51,832 nt of DNA from an uncultured Eggerthella sp. (GTDB lineage Bacteria > Actinomycetota > Coriobacteriia > Coriobacteriales > Eggerthellaceae), in contig UQNZ01000011.1 of assembly GCA_900542525.1 (NCBI GenBank), positions 1 through 51,832 of the forward strand, in the 5' to 3' direction. A program made the translations under genes and the position numbers. Below are positions 15,847 through 25,417 of the stretch, piece after piece. How positions within the stretch are numbered: position 1 is the first letter of the stretch; each line of letters opens with the position of its first letter. Under the pieces are notes generated by a model that was given only the letters and a program-made list of their open reading frames with translations, was not told the DNA's origin and ran no database searches.

Positions 15847-17151
15847 ATGGATACGCTCTTTACTCAGATGGAAGATGAAACGCGTCTTGCGCACGTGCCG
15901 CTCGCTGTTCGCATGCGTCCGCGCACGCTCGATGAGCTGGTCGGGCAGCAGGAGGCGGTCGGCGAAGGCACCTGGCTTCGAGCTGCGATCGAGAACGACA
16001 CGCTTTCATCGATCATCCTCTACGGGCCTGCAGGTACTGGGAAGACCTCGCTCGCTCGCGTGATTGCACACTCCACGCACGCCACGTTCGTGGAGGTTTC
16101 GGCTATCGGTGGAACGGTGTCGGATCTGCGCAAGGTCATTGCGGAAGCTGATGAGCGCCTGGTTCATCGCAACTTGCGTACCATCCTATTCATCGACGAG
16201 ATCCATCGTTTCAATCGTGCGCAGCAGGATGCGCTGCTCCATGCGGTGGAAGATGGCATCGTGGTACTCATTGGTGCGACTACGGAAAATCCGTTCTTCG
16301 AGGTGAATTCTGCGCTGCTTTCCCGCTCGCGTTTGATCGAGCTTCACAGCCTTTCCGATGACAACATCCGCGAGATTCTCGGTGCAGCGCTCGTGGATGA
16401 TCGCGGCCTCGGCGATGCCTATACGCTTTCAGATGAAGCAGCCGATGCGATTCTTACCTTGTGTGCGGGCGATGCGCGCGCGGCGCTCACTACGCTTTCG
16501 CTCGCTTCCGATGTGGCTCGGGCGCAGAATGCTCACGAGATCACGCGCGCCATGGTCGAGGTTGCCATGCCGCAGCACAGTTTGCCCTACGATAAAGATC
16601 GCGACATGCACTACGACATCATCTCGGCGTTCATCAAGTCGATGCGCGGTTCCGATCCTGATGCAGCGCTCTACTGGCTTGCACGCATGATCGATGGCGG
16701 CGAAGATCCGAAATTCATCGCGCGCCGTATCTTCATCTTGGCTTCGGAAGATATCGGCAATGCCGATCCGCAAGCACTTCTTGTTGCTGAGGCTGCGTTC
16801 AGAGCAGCTGAGGTGATAGGGTACCCCGAATGCGGCATCAATCTTGCCCAAGCGGCAGTCTACATGGCTCTCGCTCCTAAATCGAACGCTTCTTCACAGG
16901 CGTATTTCAATGCGCTTTCTGAAGTGAAGAAGGGGCCTGCGCGTGCGGTGCCGAACCATCTGCGCGATCGCCACCGTCCGGGCAGTGAAGACTACGGTGC
17001 GTATCTCTATCCGCATAACTATCCTGGAGCCTACGTTGAACAGCAATATCTTCCCGATGGCCTTGAGCGCGGGTGTTTCTTCACGCCGAGCGATCGAGGG
17101 TGGGAACGTTACCGTATTGATTACTCGACGAAAGACTTTTCAGGCTTATAA
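15847..17151 (+). CDS. rarA: Replication-associated recombination protein RarA (MgsA/WRNIP1 family AAA+)
   Basis: A 434-residue AAA+ ATPase acting at stalled replication forks. It has an RPRTLDELVGQ N-terminal signature, Walker A GPAGTGKT (residues 60-67), Walker B ILFIDEIHRFNRAQQDALL, sensor-1 IGATTENPFFEVN and the MgsA C-terminal tetramerisation part (LPYDKDRDMHYDIISAFIKS, then MIDGGEDPKFIARR). The ATG at 15847 follows AAAGGAG (15837-15843). An 81-base gap separates it from addA, so it probably belongs to the same repair transcription unit or has its own promoter. Family length is normal. Confidence 0.96.
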   Translation: MDTLFTQMEDETRLAHVPLAVRMRPRTLDELVGQQEAVGEGTWLRAAIENDTLSSIILYGPAGTGKTSLARVIAHSTHATFVEVSAIGGTVSDLRKVIAEADERLVHRNLRTILFIDEIHRFNRAQQDALLHAVEDGIVVLIGATTENPFFEVNSALLSRSRLIELHSLSDDNIREILGAALVDDRGLGDAYTLSDEAADAILTLCAGDARAALTTLSLASDVARAQNAHEITRAMVEVAMPQHSLPYDKDRDMHYDIISAFIKSMRGSDPDAALYWLARMIDGGEDPKFIARRIFILASEDIGNADPQALLVAEAAFRAAEVIGYPECGINLAQAAVYMALAPKSNASSQAYFNALSEVKKGPARAVPNHLRDRHRPGSEDYGAYLYPHNYPGAYVEQQYLPDGLERGCFFTPSDRGWERYRIDYSTKDFSGL

Positions 17152-17196
17152 AAGGGTATAATCGAGAAAATTTGGATTGGAAGGAAAGGTGTCGTT

Positions 17197-17814
17197 ATGG
17201 AGAATCTCATTCCGGTTGGACTGTTCATCCTGTGCCTGGCTGGTGCGGTTGCGCTCCTGGCCCTTGCATATTTCTTGTATATCCTCGTCAAGATCATTCG
17301 CAACACCGTGAATGAAAAGGTCAACCCCATGCTCGATGATGCTGCTGATCTCATCAAACAAGCTAAACCAATTATGGGGCGTGTCGATCCACTCATGGAT
17401 CGCATCACGCTCACCATCGACGGTGCGAATCTGCAGATCATGCGCATCGATCAGATCATGGAAGATGTGAACAAGATCACGGACAACGTTTCCAAAGCAA
17501 CAAGCTCGGTTGATAAGGTCACGCAAGCGCCGTTGGGTATCATCGCGAAGGCAACGTCTGCTATCCGCGAGAAGATCAGTCCTGTGAAGAATGTTGAAGG
17601 CACGGCAGGCGTGGTGCTCACCAATGTTGATAACGGTCTTGAGTTCGTGGGTGAGAAGGTTGCCGATATGCAGGCAGATAATGCTCAGCGCTCAGCTGAT
17701 CGCGAAGCAGCTCAGGCAGCGCGCGATAAAGTGGCTGAGGAAACGAACAAAACGGCTGCCAATCTTAAAGAAGCGGTCTTCATCAAGGCTAACGCAGACG
17801 CAGGCGCAAACTAG
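17197..17814 (+). CDS. DUF948-like membrane-anchored helical protein
   Basis: A 205-residue protein with one N-terminal membrane helix (about residues 5-32) followed by a long cytoplasmic amphipathic helical region with repeating INxID/VNKITDNVSKATSSVDKV heptad-like segments, as in DUF948 proteins. The C-terminal third is Ala/Lys/Asp-rich (QRSADREAAQAARDKV) and likely coiled-coil. The role is unknown; proteins of this kind may sit at the envelope. Starts at ATG 17197 after GGAAAGG, and is followed after 20 bases by the AI-2E family gene, probably the same operon. Confidence 0.75.
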   Translation: MENLIPVGLFILCLAGAVALLALAYFLYILVKIIRNTVNEKVNPMLDDAADLIKQAKPIMGRVDPLMDRITLTIDGANLQIMRIDQIMEDVNKITDNVSKATSSVDKVTQAPLGIIAKATSAIREKISPVKNVEGTAGVVLTNVDNGLEFVGEKVADMQADNAQRSADREAAQAARDKVAEETNKTAANLKEAVFIKANADAGAN

Positions 17815-17834
17815 TAGCACGAAGGAATACCAGC

Positions 17835-19115
17835 ATGAAACACGTCGATCCGACGAGTAGATCGTTGGATGTTGAAGACAAAGAGTATCGTGAGGTAAGC
17901 CTAAAAACGATGAAAGCGGGGCGGTGGTTCTTCATCGCCTCGCTCGTCGTTTTATGTGGCATCATCGTCTATTACACCACGGTCGTTTTGAACATCCTTT
18001 CCATTCCTATCGGTATCATCCTGTGGTCGGTCGTTATCGTGTTCTGCTTGCGTGGCATCGTCGATGGACTGGAGAAGCGGGGGGTGAATCGACTGATCGG
18101 CACGACCGTGGCCTATTTGGTCATGCTCCTTGTGCTCGCAGCCTGCGTATTCCTCATGTTCTCGCCCCTGTTCGGTGTAGGCAATCAGTTCGATTCGCTC
18201 ATCCAAAGCGTTCCTGTCTATATTTCGCAAGTGAGCGAGTGGTGGAATCATGTCTACGAGCAATACGCAGAGTTCTTCCAAGATGCTACTATCAAGGAAT
18301 ATATGAACAGCGCATTCGCTTCTCTTTCCAGTTGGGCATCTTCTGTTGCTTCTCAGAGTGCACAGGGAGTTGCTGCTGTCGGTTCAGGCGTTGCTAATAC
18401 GCTCTTGGTCGTGGGTTTTGCGCTCGTCGTTGCGTTCTGGATCTTGCTCGAGTTGCCCGCGCTCAATAAAGAGATCTATCGTCTGCTTGGTAAGAATCAC
18501 GGCGAAGATCTTGTTATGCTCGAGATCACGTTCACTCGCGTAGTGGGAGGCTACATCAAAGCAACGCTCATCCAATGTGGCATCATCGCAGTAGGGTGCG
18601 GTATTGGCTTTGCGATCATGGGTCTGCCCAGCGCTGCTGCACTTGGCCTTATCACTGGAGTGCTCAATATCATTCCTGTTATCGGTCCGTGGCTTGGCGG
18701 TGCGCTTGCAGGCATCACGGGCATCTTTATCAGCCCGCTCATCTGCATCATCGCAATTGTCTACACCGTTATCGTGCAGCAGATCGTCTACACCTTCATC
18801 TCGCCAAAGCTCATGTCGAATTCGGTCGATATTCATCCTGCGCTCGTTATCCTTGCTCTCATGATCGGCTCAGCGCTCGGTTGGGCGATGAGTGGATTCA
18901 TCGGCAGCTTCATCGGAATGCTGCTCTCCATTCCGCTCGCGGCTGCTGCCAAATCGATCTTCGTGTACTACTTCGAGAAGAGGACCGGTCGCTCCATCCT
19001 CGACCCTGAAGGAGTCTTTTTCAAAGGTGATTCTTCGGGTACTTTCAACCCGCTCGCCGATGCAACGGGCGAAATGGCGCCCGTTAGGGTTGATAGCAAG
19101 AACCAAAAGCGCTGA
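17835..19115 (+). CDS. AI-2E family transporter (DUF20 permease)
   Basis: A 426-residue polytopic membrane protein with about eight hydrophobic segments. The family hallmark is the central pattern GLPSAAALGLITGVLNIIPVIGPWLGG (split here as GLPSAAALGLITGVLN and IIPVIGPWLGG), followed by the last four helices and YTFISPKLMSNSVDIHPALV. Members export autoinducer-2 (TqsA), act as Na+/H+ antiporters or have unknown cargo; the substrate cannot be told here. The C-terminal ~35 residues are a soluble tail. ATG 17835 follows GAAGGA (17821-17826). It probably forms an operon with the preceding DUF948-like gene and runs into alaS after 71 bases. Confidence 0.88.
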   Translation: MKHVDPTSRSLDVEDKEYREVSLKTMKAGRWFFIASLVVLCGIIVYYTTVVLNILSIPIGIILWSVVIVFCLRGIVDGLEKRGVNRLIGTTVAYLVMLLVLAACVFLMFSPLFGVGNQFDSLIQSVPVYISQVSEWWNHVYEQYAEFFQDATIKEYMNSAFASLSSWASSVASQSAQGVAAVGSGVANTLLVVGFALVVAFWILLELPALNKEIYRLLGKNHGEDLVMLEITFTRVVGGYIKATLIQCGIIAVGCGIGFAIMGLPSAAALGLITGVLNIIPVIGPWLGGALAGITGIFISPLICIIAIVYTVIVQQIVYTFISPKLMSNSVDIHPALVILALMIGSALGWAMSGFIGSFIGMLLSIPLAAAAKSIFVYYFEKRTGRSILDPEGVFFKGDSSGTFNPLADATGEMAPVRVDSKNQKR

Positions 19116-19186
19116 ATCACGCTGCGCTGTTGTATGATGCAAAAGCAAAGATTTTCCATTCGTCCTATCCACGAGAAAGTGTGTCC

Positions 19187-21829
19187 ATGGAATATATGAC
19201 CACGGCGGAGATCCGCGAAAAGTATCTGAAGTTTTTTGAGGAGAAGGGGTGCAAGCGCATGCCTTCTTCTTCGCTTATTCCCGACGACCCTTCGCTTCTG
19301 CTCACGGCGGCGGGCATGGTGCAGTTCAAGCCGTACTTCTTGCAGCAAAAGCATCTGGAAGCGCCCTATATCGGCACTACCACGGTGCAGAAGTGCGTGC
19401 GCACCAACGATATCGACATCATCGGCACCACCGGGCGCCATCTGAGCTTCTTCGAGATGCTCGGCAATTTCTCTTTCGGCGAATACTTCAAGAAGGAAAT
19501 GTGTGCTTGGGCGCTTGAATTCTCGACCGAGGTGCTTGGTCTTCCGCTCGAGAAGCTCTATTTCACCGTGTTCGAAGATGACGATGAAACGATCGAGATC
19601 TGGCAGAATCTTGGCATTGATCCAAGCCATATCTCGAAGCTTGGTGAAGACGATAACTTCTGGCGTGCTGGCCCCACTGGCCCGTGCGGTCCATGCTCTG
19701 AACTGTATTTCGACCAGGGCCCCGAAGTAGGCTGCGGAAGCCCTGATTGTGCTCCAGGTTGCGATTGTGATCGCTTCCTCGAGTATTGGAATTGCGTCTT
19801 CACGCAATATGATGCACAAGAAGATGGCACGCTCGTGCCCTTGCCCAAGAAGAACATCGATACCGGCATGGGTCTTGAGCGCATCGCTGCCATCATGCAG
19901 GGTGTGGACAACAACTACGATACCGACATCCTGCGCGATCTGATCGCGGTGGGCGAGGACCTTTCGCACAAAACGTACAAGACAGATGAAGCAACCGACC
20001 TGGCGTTGCGCATCATCGCCGACCACAGCCGTGCGGTCACGTTCATGATCGCCGATGGTATCCTGCCTTCGAATGAAGGACGTGGATATGTGCTGCGTCG
20101 CTTGCTGCGTCGTGCGGTCATGAAGGCTCACTCGATCGGCATCGAGGGCGCGTTCCTTTCGCACTACATCGAGAAGATCATGGAGCTCATGGGCTCGGTC
20201 TATCCCGAACTCATCGAGAATGAAGCGCTCATCAAGCGCATCGTGCTTTCCGAAGAGGAACGTTTCGGCGCCACGCTCAAGCAAGGTCAGGTTTACCTTG
20301 AAGAGGCGCTCGGCGAACTCGAAGGTAATGTGCTCCCTGGCGATCGCGCTTTCGTGCTGCATGATACGTATGGCTTCCCAATCGAGGTCACCCAAGAAAT
20401 CTGCGCAGAGCGCAATATCACCGTCGACGAAGAGGGCTTCGCACACTGCATGGAAGAGCAACGCAGCCGCGCTCGTGCTGCTAACGCCGACGATGCAGAA
20501 GCGGCTTGGTCGAACTTCGGGGGCATCTATGTTGAGTTGCTCGAGAAGCTTGGACCTACCAATTTCGTTGGCTACGACACGCTCGAATGCGGCGCTATCG
20601 TGAACGCGCTCATCTCTGAGGGCGAAGTGGTGGAGCGCCTGGAAGCAGGTCAGGAAGGCGAGATCGTCCTGAACACCACGCCGTTCTATGCTGAAATGGG
20701 CGGCGAAGTAGGTGATACGGGTATCATCTTCGCTGGTGAGAGCGTTGCTCGCGTGCTTGATACGAAAGCTCCTGAAGCGGGTCTTACTGTTCATAAGGTC
20801 AAGATCGAATCGGGCTCATTCGCAGTTGGCGAAGATGCTACAGCTTCGGTCGATGCGAAACGTCGTGCATCTATCGCGCGCAATCACACGTGCACGCATA
20901 TCCTTCATGCAGCATTGCGCGAGGTGCTCGGCGCTCATGTGAAGCAGGCAGGTAGTTATGTTGGTCCCGATCGTTTGCGTTTTGACTTCACGCATTTCGA
21001 AGCGCTCACTCCTGAACAGATCGCACAGGTCGAAGAGCTTGCGAACTCCTACATCATGCAAGCGATTCCTACTACGCGCTATGAAACTTCGCTCGATGAA
21101 GCTCGCAATTCTGGTGTGACCGCACTCTTCGGTGAGAAGTACGGTGAAACCGTGCGCGTGGTCGAGGTCGGCCAGTTTTCGCGTGAGCTGTGCGGCGGAT
21201 GCCATGTGAACAACACGGCCGAGATCGGGTTCGTGAAGATCACGAGCGAGGGCAGCGTAGGTGCGAGTTTGCGTCGTATCGAAGCAGTGACGAGCTATGG
21301 TGCACTTGCGTACGTGAACGGCATAGAAGCCGAATTGCGCGAAACTGCTGGACTGCTTTCCGTGCCGATATTCGATGTTTCTGAACGCACTGCTGCGAAC
21401 ATGACTGCCTATAAAGAGCTGCAAACCCGCTTTAAGCGTACGCAAAACGCCGTTGCCGACGATAATGTCACGTCGTTGCTTGACCAAGCAGTGCTCACTC
21501 CTGCAGGTTATCCGGTCATCGTTGCACAGGTTGATGTGCGCGATCCGGGCAAGCTGCGTAATTTCTGGGACGTGGTACGTTCGCGCATGGATGCGCCAGG
21601 TGCCGCAGTTTTCATTGGTGTTAAGGATGATCGTCCGATCTTGCTTGCAGCAGGAAGCGATGAAGCGGTTGCTGCTGGATTCAATGCGGGCACTATCATC
21701 AAGACCATCGCACCGCTCGTTTCTGGCGGTGGCGGTGGAAAGCCCACCATGGCACAAGCAGGTGGCAAGGATGCTTCTGGTATTCCTGCAGCGCTCGATA
21801 AGGCGCGTGCTGAACTTGGCCTTGCCTAG
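19187..21829 (+). CDS. alaS: Alanyl-tRNA synthetase
   Basis: An 880-residue class II aminoacyl-tRNA synthetase charging tRNA-Ala, which is encoded in this same window. The catalytic core carries KYLKFFEEKGCKRMPSSSL, the motif 2 region (RTNDIDIIGTTGRHLSFFEML) and motif 3 (GMGLERIAAIMQG). The editing domain has NHTCTHILHAAL (HxxxH zinc site) and SRELCGGCHVNNT. The C-terminal oligomerisation/C-Ala domain ends in the typical GGGGKPTMAQAGG. The frame is open from further upstream, but ATG 19187 gives the standard N terminus, with GAGAAAG a dozen bases before it. No T-box is seen in the short 71-base spacer. Followed after 45 bases by ruvX, a conserved alaS-ruvX-mltG order. Confidence 0.98.
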   Translation: MEYMTTAEIREKYLKFFEEKGCKRMPSSSLIPDDPSLLLTAAGMVQFKPYFLQQKHLEAPYIGTTTVQKCVRTNDIDIIGTTGRHLSFFEMLGNFSFGEYFKKEMCAWALEFSTEVLGLPLEKLYFTVFEDDDETIEIWQNLGIDPSHISKLGEDDNFWRAGPTGPCGPCSELYFDQGPEVGCGSPDCAPGCDCDRFLEYWNCVFTQYDAQEDGTLVPLPKKNIDTGMGLERIAAIMQGVDNNYDTDILRDLIAVGEDLSHKTYKTDEATDLALRIIADHSRAVTFMIADGILPSNEGRGYVLRRLLRRAVMKAHSIGIEGAFLSHYIEKIMELMGSVYPELIENEALIKRIVLSEEERFGATLKQGQVYLEEALGELEGNVLPGDRAFVLHDTYGFPIEVTQEICAERNITVDEEGFAHCMEEQRSRARAANADDAEAAWSNFGGIYVELLEKLGPTNFVGYDTLECGAIVNALISEGEVVERLEAGQEGEIVLNTTPFYAEMGGEVGDTGIIFAGESVARVLDTKAPEAGLTVHKVKIESGSFAVGEDATASVDAKRRASIARNHTCTHILHAALREVLGAHVKQAGSYVGPDRLRFDFTHFEALTPEQIAQVEELANSYIMQAIPTTRYETSLDEARNSGVTALFGEKYGETVRVVEVGQFSRELCGGCHVNNTAEIGFVKITSEGSVGASLRRIEAVTSYGALAYVNGIEAELRETAGLLSVPIFDVSERTAANMTAYKELQTRFKRTQNAVADDNVTSLLDQAVLTPAGYPVIVAQVDVRDPGKLRNFWDVVRSRMDAPGAAVFIGVKDDRPILLAAGSDEAVAAGFNAGTIIKTIAPLVSGGGGGKPTMAQAGGKDASGIPAALDKARAELGLA

Positions 21830-21874
21830 GTTTATGCGCCCTGTTTTCGCATACCAACTGCCGCGGGTGATCGC

Positions 21875-22285
21875 ATGAGGGTCATGGCGCTCGATATTGG
21901 GGAAGTGCGTTGCGGTGTCGCGGTGAGCGATCCTCAAGAGCGCGTTGCGAGCCCTGTCTGCGTGCTTCCTACCCAAGAGGTGCTCGCGAACGCTTCGTCG
22001 TTTCGTCGTGTTATAGAAGATTGGGAGCCGGAATTGATCCTTTCAGGCTTGCCGCTTTCCCTGAACGGCGAAAGAGGTCCTCAGGCGCAACGCATAGAAG
22101 AGCAAGCAGCTCGCATAGCGAAAACGCTCGATCTGCCGCTCGAATTCTGCGATGAGCGCTTGAGTTCTGCCGAAGCAAAACGTGCGCTCCGCGAAGGTGG
22201 GCATTCTGAAAAGTCTATGCGTGGTAAGGTTGATATGATCGCAGCTTCGATCTTCTTGCAATCGTGGCTCGATGCCCGTCACTGA
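21875..22285 (+). CDS. ruvX: Putative pre-16S rRNA nuclease / Holliday junction resolvase (YqgF/RuvX)
   Basis: A 136-residue RNase H-fold nuclease needed for 5' processing of 16S rRNA. The first catalytic Asp is in MALDIGEVRCGVAVSD, SGLPLSLNGERGPQA is the mid motif and LEFCDERLSSAEA carries the distal acidic residues. The C-terminal MRGKVDMIAASIFLQSWLD supplies the last Asp. All catalytic acids appear intact. The ATG at 21875 has no strong Shine-Dalgarno, so translation may depend on read-through from alaS. Family length normal. Confidence 0.95.
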   Translation: MRVMALDIGEVRCGVAVSDPQERVASPVCVLPTQEVLANASSFRRVIEDWEPELILSGLPLSLNGERGPQAQRIEEQAARIAKTLDLPLEFCDERLSSAEAKRALREGGHSEKSMRGKVDMIAASIFLQSWLDARH

Positions 22286-22307
22286 ACGCACTGCGAAAGG
22301 TATTTGA

Positions 22308-23441
22308 GTGTTTCGTCGTAAGGTTACGTATTCTCGCAAACCCACCCATGCTGCCCGTGCTGCGCACGCACGAGGAGAGCGCCAGTTCAGCAAATATGAC
22401 ACGTCGCTCATCGAGCCGCGTCGTTCAAAGAAGCCGCTCTATATCGGTATCGCTGCCGTAGTGCTCGTGGTTATCGTGATCTTCGGGCTGGTGAATTGTA
22501 TGGGTTCTTGCGACAAGAATCCGAACATGCTCCCAAGCGATCAGCAGGCGCGCATCGAGATTCCTGATGGTTCTACGACGCAAGAGATCGCCACGATCCT
22601 CTACGATGCGGGCCTCATCGAAAACAAGAAAGCTTTCAGCAACGAGGTATCTCAAAAAGGTTATGGCTCTTCGCTTAAAACCGGCATCTATGTGTTCACT
22701 GGAGGCACGCCACTCTCAGAGGTGGTCGAGCACCTCGAAGCTGGTCCGAATCAGGCTGATAACAGCTATGTGATACCAGAAGGCTACACGCTCAAACAAA
22801 CAGCGCATGTCGTTTCAGAGGCATACGCAGGTTCGATCAGTGAAGCGGATTTTCTAGCAGCTGCACAGGATGCGGCGCGCTTTTCGGATCAGTTCAGCTT
22901 CGTAAAGGATGCTTACAATAATTCACTCGAGGGCTTCTTGTTCCCTAAGACCTACGAGATCATCGCGGGTGCCGATGCAGATAGCGTGGTCGCTCAGATG
23001 CTCACGCAGTACGAACAAGAGATCAAGCAGCTTAACTATACGTATCCGCATGATGCAGGATTGAGCGATTACGAGGTGCTCATCCTCGCTTCGATCATCG
23101 AGCGCGAAGCTGCGGCGGATAATAAGAAAGCGGTTGCTTCGGTGTTCTACAACCGTCTTGCGATCGATATGGCATTGCAGTCCGATGCTACCACTGCCTA
23201 CGTGATCGAGGGCGATCCGAAGCCCGAAGACCTGCAGAAGGAAGGCCCGTTCAACACCTATTTGAACAAGGGGCTGCCTCCAGGACCTATCTGTTCGCCG
23301 GGTCTTGCGGCGCTTGAAGCAGCCTGCGATCCCGATCAGAGTGACTACCTCTATTTCTATTTCAAAGACAACGGTCAAGGCGGGCTGGATTATTTCTTCA
23401 GCAAGACCTATGAAGAGCATCAGCAGGCGATCGCTTCATAG
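22308..23441 (+). CDS. mltG: Endolytic murein transglycosylase MltG
   Basis: A 377-residue membrane-anchored lytic transglycosylase (YceG-like) that cleaves nascent glycan strands and terminates peptidoglycan chain growth. A basic cytoplasmic N terminus of ~42 residues precedes a single membrane helix (about 43-62). The LysM-like subdomain (EIPDGSTTQEIATILYDAG) and the catalytic domain follow. The catalytic Glu is in ILASIIEREA, and FNTYLNKGLPPGPICSPG is the conserved active-site loop. The start is GTG 22308 with GAAAGG seven bases upstream; no in-frame ATG gives a full N terminus. Confidence 0.96.
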   Translation: MFRRKVTYSRKPTHAARAAHARGERQFSKYDTSLIEPRRSKKPLYIGIAAVVLVVIVIFGLVNCMGSCDKNPNMLPSDQQARIEIPDGSTTQEIATILYDAGLIENKKAFSNEVSQKGYGSSLKTGIYVFTGGTPLSEVVEHLEAGPNQADNSYVIPEGYTLKQTAHVVSEAYAGSISEADFLAAAQDAARFSDQFSFVKDAYNNSLEGFLFPKTYEIIAGADADSVVAQMLTQYEQEIKQLNYTYPHDAGLSDYEVLILASIIEREAAADNKKAVASVFYNRLAIDMALQSDATTAYVIEGDPKPEDLQKEGPFNTYLNKGLPPGPICSPGLAALEAACDPDQSDYLYFYFKDNGQGGLDYFFSKTYEEHQQAIAS

Positions 23442-23468
23442 GATCACGCTCATATAGAGAGGGAACGT

Positions 23469-24026
23469 GTGGGGCTATTCGTGCCTGAAAAGCAGTTTTC
23501 ATCGGTCGCAGCGATCGATGCGGAATGGGATCTTCTGCGCTTGCACCTCACGCATGTATTGCTCGATCTTGATAACACGCTTCGTCGGCGCGATAACGAT
23601 GAAGTGCCGCTAGAGGTGCGCGCATGGCTTACGCATGTGCAGCAAAAAGGCATCAAACCCTGCATTTTGAGCAACAACTTCCATGAAAACGTATTTGCGG
23701 TCGCACACGAACTTGATATTCCTATCGTAGCAAAAGCGATGAAGCCCTTAACAGGCGGATTCAAGCGCGCACTCGACCTGGTCGGGGGCAGCGTGGAAGA
23801 CTCCGTTATGGTGGGCGATCAGCTCTTCACCGATGTGGTGGGGGCGCATCTTGTTGGTATGCCCGCTTACTTGGTTGCGCCGCTCGTGGATGTCGATCTG
23901 AAGCACACCCAGTTGGTGCGCAAGGTCGAAGGGCTCTTCTTGAAGGAGCCTGCGCCCCAGAGGGGCGTTTGTCTACAAGATGACCGAGCGAATGCGGTTT
24001 CATCATCGCGCGAAGGCGAACGGTGA
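23469..24026 (+). CDS. YqeG family HAD IIIA-type phosphatase
   Basis: A 185-residue HAD hydrolase. Motif I is LLDLDNTL (nucleophile and acid Asp), motif II is ILSNN, and motif III/IV spans KPLTGGFKRAL and VMVGDQLFTDVVGA. This set matches the YqeG/Gep4-like subfamily IIIA, which includes mitochondrial phosphatidylglycerophosphate phosphatase; the bacterial substrate is not certain. The start is GTG 23469 with AGAGGGA just upstream; the first ATG in frame would delete the nucleophile. The Ser/Arg-rich C-terminal tail is low-complexity. In related genomes an aroE often lies next to it, but here only aroC follows, after 114 bases. Confidence 0.88.
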   Translation: MGLFVPEKQFSSVAAIDAEWDLLRLHLTHVLLDLDNTLRRRDNDEVPLEVRAWLTHVQQKGIKPCILSNNFHENVFAVAHELDIPIVAKAMKPLTGGFKRALDLVGGSVEDSVMVGDQLFTDVVGAHLVGMPAYLVAPLVDVDLKHTQLVRKVEGLFLKEPAPQRGVCLQDDRANAVSSSREGER

Positions 24027-24140
24027 ATGTAGGACGCATGCGCTAATTTCCTCGCAGGGAAATCAGGGGTTTTGATAGAATAAAACCAATGGAGGTCTTG
24101 CTTCTGTAGGACTAAGAGAACCTGATGAAAAAGGACGATT

Positions 24141-25313
24141 ATGGAATACGTATCTGCTGGTGAAAGCCATGGTCCTGCCTTAACGGCGATCGTTACTGGA
24201 GTGCCTGCAGGGCTTTCGATCTCGGAAAAGAACATCAATTCCGATCTCGCTCGGCGTCAAGGTGGATACGGTCGCGGGGGAAGGCAGAAGATCGAGAAAG
24301 ATCGTGTTCAGGTCCTGTCGGGGGTTCGCTTCGGAAAAACGCTCGGAAGTCCTGTTTGCCTTTCGATCAAGAATGACGATTGGGAGAATTGGACCGACCG
24401 CATGGCGGTATTCGGCGATGCGCCCACAGATCTTGTGCGCGAGGTCACGCCTCGTCCTGGACATGCTGATCTTCTGGGCGTACTCAAGAACGACCAGACT
24501 GATTGTCGTAATATTCTCGAGCGTTCGAGCGCGCGTGAAACCGCTATTCGCGTTGCGGCTTCGGGCATCGCTCGTGAATTCTTAGCTGAAGTAGGCGTAG
24601 AGGTCTATTCCTATGTTGTTTCCGTTGGTGGCGTAGGCATGACTGAAGAAGACCCTATGCGCGATGCGGCTGACTATCGACCGTTAGCTATCGAGATGAG
24701 TGAGTTGCGTTGTCCCGATGAAGAGGCGACCGAAGCCATGAAAGCTCGTATCGATGAAGCGAAAGAGCTTGGGCAGAGCTTGGGCGGAACCTTTAGGGTG
24801 GTGGTCAATGGACTCTTGCCAGCACTCGGCGGATTCGAAGAAGCGCGAAGCCGTCTCACCTCGAAGCTCGGTGGTGCTCTCTTCTCGATTCCTGCTATCA
24901 AAGGTGTTGAGTTCGGCATTGGCTTCCAGAATGCCGAGGTGCTCGGTCATGAAGCGCATGATGAGATCTATCTCGATAAGAAGAAAGGCTTCATGCGCCG
25001 AACGAACCGCGCTGGTGGCTTGGAAGGTGGCATGACCACAGGTATGCCGCTCATCATGACGGCAGCCATGAAGCCGATCCCTACGCAGATCGACCCGCTC
25101 AATACGGTCAATATCGATACGCTCGAAGTGGACAAGGCGTCCATTGAACGAAGCGATGTATGTGCGGTGCCCGCTGCTTCAGTGGTTGCTGAAGCTGAGG
25201 TCGCGTTCGTTATCGCACAGGCGTATCTCGACAAATTCGGCTCCGACAATATGACCGATATCAAAGCGAACATCGAATCATTCAAGAAGCGCATCAAGAC
25301 CATGTCGCGTTAA
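24141..25313 (+). CDS. aroC: Chorismate synthase
   Basis: A 390-residue FMN-dependent enzyme converting EPSP to chorismate, the last shikimate step. Signatures: SAGESHGPALTAIV, RRQGGYGRGGRQ, RPGHADLLGVLKNDQTDCRNILERSSARETA (given here only as landmarks RPGHADL and RSSARETA), and the C-terminal RTNRAGGLEGGMTTG. The ATG at 24141 follows AAGGAC. First gene of an aroC-aroK-aroB-pepP/Q-efp series; the 114-base upstream gap holds TTTCC-loop-GGGAAA (a small hairpin) and no clear promoter. Confidence 0.98.
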   Translation: MEYVSAGESHGPALTAIVTGVPAGLSISEKNINSDLARRQGGYGRGGRQKIEKDRVQVLSGVRFGKTLGSPVCLSIKNDDWENWTDRMAVFGDAPTDLVREVTPRPGHADLLGVLKNDQTDCRNILERSSARETAIRVAASGIAREFLAEVGVEVYSYVVSVGGVGMTEEDPMRDAADYRPLAIEMSELRCPDEEATEAMKARIDEAKELGQSLGGTFRVVVNGLLPALGGFEEARSRLTSKLGGALFSIPAIKGVEFGIGFQNAEVLGHEAHDEIYLDKKKGFMRRTNRAGGLEGGMTTGMPLIMTAAMKPIPTQIDPLNTVNIDTLEVDKASIERSDVCAVPAASVVAEAEVAFVIAQAYLDKFGSDNMTDIKANIESFKKRIKTMSR

Positions 25314-25417
25314 GCTCGAAATATCGAGCAGGTGCGTTTGCTGCGGAGATGTGCAAACGCATAGGCGATCAGTATTTCATCAACAAAGCGCAAGCGATCA
25401 GAGAGAAAGAGGACCAT

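Noticed and set aside
18968..20794. 608-residue minus-strand ORF opposite alaS and the AI-2E permease
   Set aside because: Same codon-bias effect across two well-supported plus-strand genes; no recognisable protein features.
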